Shown: positions 1 through 7,530 of the stretch, in pieces
Position numbering within the stretch: the first letter of the stretch is position 1
How the letters are laid out: each line of letters opens with the position of its first letter
Origin: RAM1 sp050247515
GTDB taxonomy: Bacteria; Pseudomonadota; Gammaproteobacteria; Burkholderiales; Burkholderiaceae_C
DNA length: 64,000 nucleotides
NCBI GenBank assembly: GCA_050247515.1
Contig: JBFWUB010000004.1
Location: 186,001 to 250,000 of the forward strand
Direction: 5' to 3'
Made by a program: the position numbers and the translations under genes
Notes under the pieces: generated by a model
Seen by the model: only the letters and a program-made list of their open reading frames with translations
The model's database searches: none
Told to the model about the DNA's origin: nothing

Positions 1-855
1 GGGCGCCAGCGCCCGTGCGGCCGCCGGCAGCAAAAGCTGCAGCCGCGCCAGATTGGCCGCATGTTCGCCGGCACGCACCCGGGTGTCAGTGCTGGCGCGC
101 TCAAAGGTGGAGCCCACAAACCAGGCGGTGGTGCCGTCGTGCGCAATGCCCGCCACCAGGCTGCCATGGCCGTTGACGGGAAAGGGCGGCAGCCGCGCGT
201 CGCCGCAGGGGCCCCAGGCGATCTGGCCGCGCAGCGGCTGAAGCGGCAGGCGGCCGCTCAGCAGCGCGGCGCTGTGGGGGCCGGCCGCCACCACCACCAG
301 CGGCACCTCAGCCAGACACTGGCCGGTGGCGTCCAGCAGCTGCCAGTCGCTGCCCTGGCGCGCCAGGCGGGCCACGGCGCAATGGCCGCGCCATTCAATG
401 CCGGGCTGGGCCAGCAGCGCCTGGACCAGCCGCGCCGGCTTGAGCCAGCCGGCCTGCGTGTGCCACAAGGCGGGGGCACCGTCCGGCAACAAGGCTGCGG
501 CGCATTCCTGCGCCGTGGCGGGGCGCGAGCCCGCGTCCAGGCCGTCCGGCAGGCGGCGCAGCCCCTTCACGCCATGCTCCAGCACGCCGCTGGCGTCCCA
601 GTCCTGTCGCTGCACCAGCAGGTCGCGGGCCTGCCTCAACGTGGCCTGCACGCCCGCGCGCGTCAGGCGCGACAGGATCGCGTCGTCGGGGGAGACATGC
701 GGCGCAAACAGCCCCACGGGCAGGCCTGATGCACCGGCGGCGGGCTGCGCCGCGGCATCCAGTACCTGCACCTGCCAGCCGCGCCGTGCCAGGCTGGCCG
801 CCACGGCAGCGCCCGCGATGCCGCCGCCGATGACCGCGCAGCGGCGCGCCGTCAT
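1..855 (-). CDS. mnmC: MnmC-type FAD-dependent tRNA-modification oxidoreductase, C-terminus cut by the window
   Basis: The visible 285 codons start MTARRCAVIGGGIAGAA, a dinucleotide-binding fold with GxGxxG-type glycines binding FAD. GLPVGLFAPHVSPDD and the later VVVAAGPHSAALL and PLRGQIAW segments resemble the FAD domain of MnmC, which converts cmnm5(s2)U34 to nm5(s2)U34 in tRNA. Many bacteria fuse this domain to an N-terminal MnmD methyltransferase. None is seen here, because the start lies 8 nt after the yggX stop on the same strand, so this looks like a stand-alone FAD domain. The reading frame stays open upstream into yggX, so the start is inferred from the fold. A general DadA-like oxidase is the alternative. 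Confidence 0.72.
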   Translation of the reverse strand, partial: MTARRCAVIGGGIAGAAVAASLARRGWQVQVLDAAAQPAAGASGLPVGLFAPHVSPDDAILSRLTRAGVQATLRQARDLLVQRQDWDASGVLEHGVKGLRRLPDGLDAGSRPATAQECAAALLPDGAPALWHTQAGWLKPARLVQALLAQPGIEWRGHCAVARLARQGSDWQLLDATGQCLAEVPLVVVAAGPHSAALLSGRLPLQPLRGQIAWGPCGDARLPPFPVNGHGSLVAGIAHDGTTAWFVGSTFERASTDTRVRAGEHAANLARLQLLLPAAARALAP

Positions 856-863
856 GGGGATGT

Positions 864-1139
864 TCAGGGGTTGGTGGGGGGCACGTAGCCCTGGGCCACG
901 TCGGCGCCGGCGCCGAAGAAATGGTTTTCCATCTGGCGCTTGAGGTATTCGCGCGCGCGCTGGTCGGCCAGGTTCAGGCGGTTTTCATTGACCAGCATGG
1001 TCTGCTGCTTGAGCCAGGCGGCCCAGGCCTCCTTGCTCACGCTTTCCCAGATGCGTTTGCCGAGTTCGCCGGGGTAGGGGGGGAAGTCCATGCCTTCGGC
1101 CTCGCGGCCGAGCTTGATGCAGTTGACGGTACGGGCCAT
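864..1139 (-). CDS. yggX: YggX family Fe(2+)-trafficking / oxidative damage protection protein
   Basis: A 91-residue protein beginning MARTVNCIKLGREAEGMDFP, with conserved Cys7, PYPGELGKRIWE and the C-terminal half LVNENRLNLADQRAREYL. This is the complete YggX signature. The family is linked to iron handling and protection of Fe-S clusters from oxidation. An upstream in-frame start would add 22 residues unlike the family, so the Met at 1139 is preferred. It sits immediately upstream of the MnmC-like gene on the same strand with an 8-nt gap, suggesting co-transcription. The 1140-1345 spacer to the next gene holds the promoter region; I see no other feature there. Confidence 0.93.
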   Translation of the reverse strand: MARTVNCIKLGREAEGMDFPPYPGELGKRIWESVSKEAWAAWLKQQTMLVNENRLNLADQRAREYLKRQMENHFFGAGADVAQGYVPPTNP

Positions 1140-1345
1140 GGGGTGCCTTTGGAGAATTTTGTTGAAGGGGTCTGCCACTTTTGCCGGGACTTTATCAAGA
1201 TTCACCAGGCATCAGTCGCTGCGCTGGCCTTGACCCTGCCGGCAATCACGCAATTGCCTCAACATGTCGATTTGCCGACTTGCCGTTCGTCGTTCAAGGC
1301 CGGACGCTCACCATCCGGCGAAACCAACCTGACAGGAGCAGCGCG

Positions 1346-1825
1346 ATGAAGAGCAAGAACACCATCTGCATCTGGTATGAGGGCGGCGCCCTGGACGCCG
1401 CCCATTTCTATGCAAAGACCTTTCCCGACAGCAATGTGGGCAAGGTCTTCCACGCGCCGGGCGACTACCCTGACGGCAAGCAGGGCGACGTGCTGACGGT
1501 GGACTTCACCGTGGCCGGCGTCCCCTGCATCGGCCTGAACGGCGGCCCGCAGTTCCGCCAGACCGAGGCCTTTTCATTCCAGATCGCCACCGACGACCAG
1601 GCCGAAACCGACCGGCTGTGGAACGCCATCGTCGGCAACGGCGGCCAGGAGAGCGCCTGTGGCTGGTGCAAGGACCGCTGGGGCGTTTCGTGGCAGATCA
1701 CGCCGCGCGCGCTGACCGACGGCATTGCCGACCCCGACCCTGTGGTGGCCAGGCGCGTGTTCGACGCGATGATGACCATGCGGAAGATCGACATTGCCCA
1801 AATCGAGGCGGCGCGCCGGGGCTGA
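1346..1825 (+). CDS. VOC superfamily protein (PhnB/UbiG-like 3-demethylubiquinone fold)
   Basis: 159 residues. The fold opens with a betaalphabeta unit (IWYEGGALDAAHFYAKTFPDS), then FTVAGVPCIGLNGGPQF and CGWCKDRWGVSWQITPRAL, typical of the PhnB-like branch of vicinal oxygen chelate proteins often auto-annotated as 3-demethylubiquinone-9 3-methyltransferase. Real enzymatic roles in this branch are mostly unknown. The start is chosen because AGGAG lies just upstream; the in-frame extension to 1181 has no family resemblance. It is monocistronic and convergent with the ABC binding-protein gene. Confidence 0.85.
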   Translation: MKSKNTICIWYEGGALDAAHFYAKTFPDSNVGKVFHAPGDYPDGKQGDVLTVDFTVAGVPCIGLNGGPQFRQTEAFSFQIATDDQAETDRLWNAIVGNGGQESACGWCKDRWGVSWQITPRALTDGIADPDPVVARRVFDAMMTMRKIDIAQIEAARRG

Positions 1826-1854
1826 AAAAAAGCCGCCGCACAGCGTGCGGCGGC
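1825..1854 (-). terminator. Rho-independent terminator of the minus-strand ABC binding-protein gene
   Basis: A perfect 10-bp inverted repeat (1832-1841 with 1845-1854, 3-nt loop), GC-rich. On the minus strand it is followed by a run of seven T (1825-1831). It lies 50 nt after the stop of the minus-strand gene and immediately behind the VOC stop. On the plus strand the hairpin has no U tract, so it mainly serves the minus strand. Confidence 0.9.
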
Positions 1855-1905
1855 AAGAGCCGGGGGAGGAGACGGAGGGAGACACCCCGGCCGTGGAGAC
1901 ACCTT

Positions 1906-3051
1906 TCACCGTCGAAAGCGCCCGTCGGCGCCGATGATCGACAGGTCGGCGAAGTTCAGCCCCGTGCGGCTGGTCCGGCTGTAGCCCAGCTCCAGCCCGC
2001 CCAGGTCCATGAAATCCAGCCGTTCCAGCGCGGAGAGCAGCTTTTCGCGCGTGACTTTCGGGCCCGCGCGGCGCAGCCCCTCCACCAGTACCTTGGCGGC
2101 GGCAAAGCCTTCAAGCATGGCCGGCGACAGCTCGGCCTTGCCCCGGGCGCGCAGCAGCTGCACGGCCTCGGCCACCAGCGGGTGCCCCACGGACCGTTCG
2201 GACGGGAAGACCTGGGTGACGATGACGCCGCGCGCATGGACGCCCAGGCTCTTGATGAAGCCGGACGAGGCGTTGTTGGACAGCGTGATCACCTGGGCGG
2301 CGGAGCCCGCTTCACGCAGCTTGTGTACGCCGTCTGCCACGGCATTGCCCGATCCGATCCACAGCACGGCCTGCGCGTGGGCCTGCACGATGCGCTGGAT
2401 GATGGGCCCATACACAGGCTTGCTGCGGTCGGCCTTGATGACAGCCAGGGGCGCGACGGCGGCCTTCTGGAAGCCCTTGTTCGCGCCCTCCAGGCCGTCG
2501 CGGCCGAACGAGTCGTCGGCGTGCACGACGGCAATGCGTTGCATGCCGATGGTGCTCAGGTGCAGCACGGCCTTCTCGGCCTCGCGCTGGTAGGTGGAGC
2601 GCACGTTGAACACATGCTTTTGCAGCGGCGTGTGCAGCACCATGGCACCGGTGGACGGGCCCACCAGCGGCACGCCATGCCGGTCCAGCCAGGGGATGAT
2701 GGCCTCGGTGTGCGGCGTGCCGCGCGTGAGGAACAGCGCCACCACGTTCTTCTCCTCGATCAGCACGCGGGCGTTCTCGCCGGCCTGTTTGGGCTCGAAC
2801 CGGTCGTCCAGCGACACCAGCTCGATCTTCTGGCCGGCCACGCCGCCGGCGCGGTTCACATGGTCGATGTACAGGCGTGCGCCTTCAGAGGTTTCCTTGA
2901 CGCCTGAAGCGACGGGGCCGCTGAAGCCGGCGGTCTGGCCGATGAGGATTTGCGCCTGGGCAGCACTGCAGCCCAGCACCAGGACCAGCAGAACCAGTAC
3001 CTGATGCAGCCGCAGCTGCCAGGTGGTGCGCGAGACTGTCGAGAGTTTCAT
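1906..3051 (-). CDS. ABC transporter periplasmic binding protein, branched-chain amino-acid (LivK-like) type
   Basis: 381 residues with a signal peptide (hydrophobic VLVLLVLVLGCSAAQAQ, cleavage near Ala-Gln-Ala). The two-lobed Peripla_BP_6 pattern follows: ILIGQTAGFSGP, GARLYIDHVNRAGGV and GQKIELVSLDD, the typical N-lobe of Leu/Ile/Val binding proteins. The substrate cannot be told from sequence. No permease or ATPase genes are adjacent, so it is an orphan binding protein. A strong terminator follows. 3052-3190 upstream contains its presumed promoter. Confidence 0.85.
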   Translation of the reverse strand: MKLSTVSRTTWQLRLHQVLVLLVLVLGCSAAQAQILIGQTAGFSGPVASGVKETSEGARLYIDHVNRAGGVAGQKIELVSLDDRFEPKQAGENARVLIEEKNVVALFLTRGTPHTEAIIPWLDRHGVPLVGPSTGAMVLHTPLQKHVFNVRSTYQREAEKAVLHLSTIGMQRIAVVHADDSFGRDGLEGANKGFQKAAVAPLAVIKADRSKPVYGPIIQRIVQAHAQAVLWIGSGNAVADGVHKLREAGSAAQVITLSNNASSGFIKSLGVHARGVIVTQVFPSERSVGHPLVAEAVQLLRARGKAELSPAMLEGFAAAKVLVEGLRRAGPKVTREKLLSALERLDFMDLGGLELGYSRTSRTGLNFADLSIIGADGRFRR

Positions 3052-3190
3052 GGGAAGCCTCCATGTCCAACGGGACCATCCCCGTCAACTCATGCTAGGC
3101 AGCACGGGTGACGGCTGCCACAGACCAAAGTCGCTTTTGCCGGGGCATGGAGGCCTTTGTCTGGGGTGGCTGGGCTGTCTCAGCGCCGGC

Positions 3191-5464
3191 TCAGGTGGAG
3201 CTGTTCGACACGTCGGAACCCGTCGTCGGCTTGGTGGGCGGGGTCGTATTCGGGCTTGGGTGAAGGTGCGTTGTATGCTCCAAGTTCTCGTCTGAATCCG
3301 ACTTGTGCGTTGCGCCTGCCTTTCGTGGACTTGTGAACGTGTCAGGCCCCAAAGATGCCTGATCTGGGATGTCTGAGATCGGCTTTTCCGGCGTTACTGG
3401 AATGGACAGATTCTTGTGGTCCATCAACGTGGACTTCTCGCCCGTACCGTCACCGCTTGGCAGCGCTTGAGTGTCGGTCGTCTGCATCTCCACCTCCACC
3501 TTTTGGCCAGAGCTGCCCTCCTTGTTGTCGGGCGTGACAGACGAAGTCGTCTTGGCATTCCGGCAATACGTAGTCAACAAGCCCAGGCCGGTCCCTACCA
3601 GGGATGCACCGGCGCCCACCGCAAAGGCCACAGGGACACCCGGCATGGACACGATGCCACCCGCAGTCAGGCCCGCGGCGATCAGCCCGCCGCCGAGCGC
3701 GCCGCCCGCGGTGCCGCCCAGCGCAGCCGGTACCAGGCTTCGCGCCTGGGTGATCGCGTGATACCCGCCCTTGGCCATGCTTTTCAGCGGCTTGGTAATG
3801 ATCTGCTTTGCATAGCCCAGGGCGCCGTCATTGGTGAAGCCTTGGGCATATGCCTTGGCGTATTCCTTGTCTCCTGCCGTGCTGTCGTTGCTGAGTACTT
3901 CCTCCTTGGCTTTGGGCAAGACCAGGTTGTCATGCGTGGGGTGCACCAGCGCATGCGATGCGCTGCCGATCACAGCCCCGAGCTGCGCAGGCACGGACCC
4001 CGAGGCACCTGCAAACCCGCCGCTCACGATGCTGGTAACCACCTCCCGCATGCGCACGCCTTCGCCAGACCCTGCCGCCAGACGCAGCAGCAGCATGCCG
4101 CCGAGCATGCCGCCGGCCAGCTGCAGAACCTGCTGGGGGGTGCCTTTGTCCAGGTCGCTCCAGCCGGCAAACTGCTGATCGACCGCGTCGCTGAACTTTC
4201 TATTCGGCAACGCCACGGCGGAGATATATGAGGCAACCAGCGTGACGGCGCCGTTGACCAATGCGGGCACCAGCTGTTTGGCCAGCTTGCCGAACTGCCC
4301 GGTAAAAAGCTTGTTGAAGTCCGTGTGGTTGAGGTCTTTCTTGGGCGTGGGTGTGCCAGTGAGGTAATTCGTCCAACCCTCAACACGTTTGTTATGCACC
4401 AGCGCCGTGGCCAGCGCGGTGATGAGTTTGTACTGCGTCTCCTTGGTCATGTGCTCCGTGTCATGCAGGCCCAGGATGTTTTCTTTGCCCGGATTGATCA
4501 TCGGCAGCACATAGGCCAGCAGGATCTGGGCGTGAATGACCGGCACGAAGTCCAGCACCATTTCACGGTTCATCTCAAAGGCCGCTTTCATCCGGTCCTT
4601 TATGAAAACGTCCAGGGCTGCCAAGTCCTTGCTGCTCAGCTTAAGGCGCGTGCACAGGCGTTTGCCGCACGAGGCGCGTTGGGCCTGACTGTCGTCGGCG
4701 CCGTGGCCTGACTCAAGGTCATCTTTGTTGTACTTGCTTTCCTTGGGGCCTTCAAACGCCAGCTCGGGCGGCGTCTCCATCACCAGGTCGTGATTTGGGG
4801 TCAGTTCCTTTTCCTGCATCAGCGCGTCCAGCTGGCGAATCTCCTTGCCCATCATGGCTGTTAGCGCAGCCAGGGCGCCGGTCAAGGAGCCAGCCAACAG
4901 GGCGGGGGCGTAGACGTCCCAGGAGGTTTCGGCGGGGGGCTTGCCGGCATTTTCGTAAGCCAGCGCAAACGCCATGGTGGTAAAGCCCACGCCAATCGCA
5001 TCACCCAAGTCCCTGAGGTAATCCGGGCTCTTTTTAGGATCGCCCACTACGTTGCCACCAGTGACCATGCGCTGGATTCGGCTGCTGATCAGCTCCGCCG
5101 TGGTGGTGCCGCAGCCGATCACGACCGGGTTGATGACCAGTTCGCTCAGCATCAGGCCGATGGCCGTGGCCAGCCGGGGCGGTATGCCACCCTTAAGCAG
5201 CGTTTCTTCGGAAATTTTGGCCATCAGCGGGCGGAACGACCAGCTCAGGCCGGTGCCCATGCCGGCGCCCAGCGTTTTGCAGAACTTGATCCAGGCCTGA
5301 TCGGTCTTGCTGGGTGTAACGGGCTTCGCGACGGTGCCGACGCCTTTGTTGTCCGTGGGGCTGGCCGTGACTTCTGCCTGGTCCGTGCCAAAGGTGACGG
5401 TGCTCTTTCCGCCCGGCAATTTGTAGGTGAGGCCAGGCTGTAGTGCGGTGTACTTTGTATCCAT
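3191..5464 (-). CDS. Putative T3SS-secreted membrane-interacting effector, 757 aa, family not recognised
   Basis: I do not recognise a family. The N-terminus is polar and Thr/Ser-rich (first ~75 residues), as in secreted T3SS substrates. Several hydrophobic or Gly/Ala-rich stretches follow, the strongest near residues 585-640 (GGTAGGALGGGLIAAGL, then VAFAVGAGASLVGTGLG). The last ~115 residues are very polar and rich in Thr, Ser, Pro and Asp. The chosen Met has GAAAGA upstream, and the upstream extension is low-complexity Arg-rich shadow. The stop-to-start gap to the CesT-type chaperone gene upstream is 38 nt, which supports a chaperone-effector pair. A pore-forming or membrane-anchored effector is inferred; a structural or translocon role is possible. 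Confidence 0.6.
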   Translation of the reverse strand: MDTKYTALQPGLTYKLPGGKSTVTFGTDQAEVTASPTDNKGVGTVAKPVTPSKTDQAWIKFCKTLGAGMGTGLSWSFRPLMAKISEETLLKGGIPPRLATAIGLMLSELVINPVVIGCGTTTAELISSRIQRMVTGGNVVGDPKKSPDYLRDLGDAIGVGFTTMAFALAYENAGKPPAETSWDVYAPALLAGSLTGALAALTAMMGKEIRQLDALMQEKELTPNHDLVMETPPELAFEGPKESKYNKDDLESGHGADDSQAQRASCGKRLCTRLKLSSKDLAALDVFIKDRMKAAFEMNREMVLDFVPVIHAQILLAYVLPMINPGKENILGLHDTEHMTKETQYKLITALATALVHNKRVEGWTNYLTGTPTPKKDLNHTDFNKLFTGQFGKLAKQLVPALVNGAVTLVASYISAVALPNRKFSDAVDQQFAGWSDLDKGTPQQVLQLAGGMLGGMLLLRLAAGSGEGVRMREVVTSIVSGGFAGASGSVPAQLGAVIGSASHALVHPTHDNLVLPKAKEEVLSNDSTAGDKEYAKAYAQGFTNDGALGYAKQIITKPLKSMAKGGYHAITQARSLVPAALGGTAGGALGGGLIAAGLTAGGIVSMPGVPVAFAVGAGASLVGTGLGLLTTYCRNAKTTSSVTPDNKEGSSGQKVEVEMQTTDTQALPSGDGTGEKSTLMDHKNLSIPVTPEKPISDIPDQASLGPDTFTSPRKAGATHKSDSDENLEHTTHLHPSPNTTPPTKPTTGSDVSNSST

Positions 5465-5502
5465 TGGCGTGTCTTTCAGATGTATGAGTAAAGGCAGATG
5501 GC

Positions 5503-5994
5503 TCAAACCGCCTGCATGTCGGCGTCGGCGGTCTGCTTGACGAGCTCGTCCACGGCGCCCACGATGACCTGATGTGAGAGGTTGAACCCCTCCAGCAGCG
5601 CGGTCACAAACTGGCCCACCGCATGCCCGCCGGACTCCACCTTGTCCAGGGCAATGCGCACGCTCAGCACGCACACCGATGAATCCGGGATCACGCCGTA
5701 GCAGCCCGACAGGCCCGCGGGCGTGGTGATGTTGTTCTCAAGCAGTTGGCGATACACCACGATCTGCTGCGCTGGGTCTTGCGGCAGTTCGCCCAGGTCA
5801 ACCATGATGGTGATGCCGGTGGGGTCCAGGTGGCCGTACTGCTGCAGCCAGAAGCCCATGCCCCCCAGATTGAGCCGCTCGCCGCGCACCAAGGCGTCGG
5901 CGTCCAGCTCCAGGTGCGTTGCGAACTCCTGCACGGCGTTGCGGTACAGCGTGGGAATGCCGTCGGCGTCGAGTTCATCGTGGGTGTCTTGCAT
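5503..5994 (-). CDS. CesT/Tir-type type III secretion chaperone
   Basis: 163 residues, acidic, with the alpha-beta-beta-beta-alpha-beta-beta-alpha pattern of class I secretion chaperones: an N-terminal helix (YRNAVQEFATHLELDAD), strands around LNLGGMGFWLQ and ITIMVDLGELP, then helix VVYRQLLENN and C-terminal helix GQFVTALLEGFNLSHQV. Start chosen for GGAGAT 5 nt upstream of the Met. Such chaperones bind the N-terminal region of a cognate effector, and the adjacent downstream gene (3191-5464) is the obvious candidate. The divergent ADP-ribosyltransferase-like gene is a second possibility. The 5995-6254 spacer holds the divergent promoters. Confidence 0.75.
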   Translation of the reverse strand: MQDTHDELDADGIPTLYRNAVQEFATHLELDADALVRGERLNLGGMGFWLQQYGHLDPTGITIMVDLGELPQDPAQQIVVYRQLLENNITTPAGLSGCYGVIPDSSVCVLSVRIALDKVESGGHAVGQFVTALLEGFNLSHQVIVGAVDELVKQTADADMQAV

Positions 5995-6149
5995 ATCGAT
6001 ATCTCCTTGAATGGGGTTGCTGAAGTGCGGTGTTGGCCCGGCGCGGGTCCGCGTGTTGTCTGGGCAGGATCGCCTTTTGATTGGGCATGAGGGTGCAGCC
6101 CACGGCAACAAGACAGATGTATGACAACCGGCAGGCGGCCGAGGAGCGG

Positions 6150-6165
6150 ATACCTCCGTCTGTGG
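6150..6165 (+). promoter_or_regulatory. Weak copy of the T3SS promoter motif
   Basis: ATACCTCCGT matches the first ten positions (9 of 10) of the motif repeated at 26528, 26573 and 39686, but the second half is poor (10 of 16 overall). It points toward the effector gene at 6255, 89 nt downstream of its end. Confidence 0.3.
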
Positions 6166-6254
6166 TTTACCTCAGGTCCGTGGGATTCAATGAAGGTGCC
6201 TCAGCCACTGGTGACCCGTGTCCCTTCGTGTACTTTCATTCGTTGGAGATAAGC

Positions 6255-7511
6255 ATGATTCCGAAAATCGTCAAGCAAGCCTTGCCCGGTGCTACGAACC
6301 TTGTCAAGCCACCGCCGGTTCGACCCTCATACGGGGGCGTCGGAGCAGTTGTGCAAACGGCGCATCCGCAGCGTTCATTCAGTGCCGGCCAGACCGCCCC
6401 ACCCGGCATAAAGCCGATGACAACGGACCAGCCCGACGCACCGCGTGCTCGCGAATCCTCCGGCAGCCCGGGCATGCCCCCGGTCGTCAAGAAGGTGCTG
6501 GACGATGTTCGCAGGATCGATCCCGGTGGATCCCGCGAAACACGCAGCCAGCAGCTAGCCGAACTTGCCGGGCGGCATGGCGGTGAACTGCAGGCTTGCG
6601 CGGAGAACCCGACCCAATCAGGCCGCGACGAATTTCTTGCCAGAACCGTCAAGACAACGCTGTTGCATATGCCGCGCATCCTTGGAGGATGGACAGGCGG
6701 TGGGTCCGGGGGTCTGGAGCGTGAGAGGCGGGCATATGAAAAGATCATTCAGGACCGCCGGGCGGTGTTTGGCGTCCTGAAGGAACAAAGCCCCCGCCAG
6801 GCAGCCGTGCTCGCATCCCTCGTTCCCCCCGACTTGCGGGATCAGTACGGGATCCGCATGAGCGGCAAGGAAATGGCCGCGCTGGGCATAGAGGACAAGG
6901 GCCCTTATCTGAGCGAAACCCAGATGTTGATGCTGTGTGACTACACGGCGAGCGACACCGGCTCATTTCATCTCTATCGGTCTGTTGATGTATTGAAGCA
7001 GCAGCTGGGGGGGCGTGCCAGCGAGCCGTTCCAGGTGCACATCAAGGACGATGTGCAAGCGTTGCGCGGCGCCGTTGGCACGCTTGCGCAGAATCCTGGC
7101 AGTACGGTGAAAGGCGATCTTTACAAGGCCGTTGAGCTGGACAGCCCGTACCTGCGAAACGGGTTGGCCAGTTTGTGCGAAAGCGGCAAGACCTTCCCGC
7201 AGGGCACCGCCACATCGGCGACATCCGACCCGAAGTCCAGCTACTTGCACACCGACCCGAATCGCAAAGCCGAGATTGTGTTCACGAATGGCGAAGGTCT
7301 GGACGTAGCACCGTTTCACGACTCCATCACCATCGGCCACGAGCGCGGAGCCGTCGGGCAGGCGGAAGTGCTGCTCAAGCCCGGCGTTGAATACCGTGGC
7401 GCCGGCACCCGCACGGGAGTGCTGCTGGACAGCTCAACCGGCGGTGAAGTGCCCTACGTCCGCTACCTATTCACGGCCAGGCCCGGGGGCGACAACAAGG
7501 GCCCCGCTTGA
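6255..7511 (+). CDS. Putative T3SS effector with ADP-ribosyltransferase (R-S-E type) fold
   Basis: 418 residues. The first ~75 residues are disordered and Pro/Ser-rich, as in T3SS substrates. The C-terminal half follows the arginine-type ADP-ribosyltransferase layout: LCDYTASDTGS (228-237), a helix LRGAVGTLAQNP, then GDLYKAVEL (287-295) at the R motif, GKTFPQGTATSATSDP (311-326) at the STS motif, and GQAEVLLKPGVEYRG (368-382) at the ExE/QxE loop with candidate catalytic Glu371. Two oddities: the R-motif arginine appears as Lys291, and the loop is Q-A-E rather than E-x-E. Start chosen for GGAGAT 4 nt upstream. Convergent with sctC, divergent from the chaperone. Activity is not assured. Confidence 0.68.
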   Translation: MIPKIVKQALPGATNLVKPPPVRPSYGGVGAVVQTAHPQRSFSAGQTAPPGIKPMTTDQPDAPRARESSGSPGMPPVVKKVLDDVRRIDPGGSRETRSQQLAELAGRHGGELQACAENPTQSGRDEFLARTVKTTLLHMPRILGGWTGGGSGGLERERRAYEKIIQDRRAVFGVLKEQSPRQAAVLASLVPPDLRDQYGIRMSGKEMAALGIEDKGPYLSETQMLMLCDYTASDTGSFHLYRSVDVLKQQLGGRASEPFQVHIKDDVQALRGAVGTLAQNPGSTVKGDLYKAVELDSPYLRNGLASLCESGKTFPQGTATSATSDPKSSYLHTDPNRKAEIVFTNGEGLDVAPFHDSITIGHERGAVGQAEVLLKPGVEYRGAGTRTGVLLDSSTGGEVPYVRYLFTARPGGDNKGPA

Positions 7512-7530
7512 GCGAGCCCTTGCCCGGCGC

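Noticed and set aside
1832..1854. Terminator for the plus-strand VOC gene
   Set aside because: The hairpin is good, but on the plus strand it is followed by AAGAGC, not a T run; the T run is on the minus strand.
1618..2907. 429-codon plus-strand open frame
   Set aside because: Overlaps the VOC gene and runs antisense to the ABC binding protein; no protein-like pattern.
6225..6243. Possible PIP box (TTCGT ... TTCGT) before the ADP-ribosyltransferase-like effector
   Set aside because: The two TTCGT words are only 9 nt apart, whereas a PIP box needs about 15; no other copy was seen before T3SS genes.
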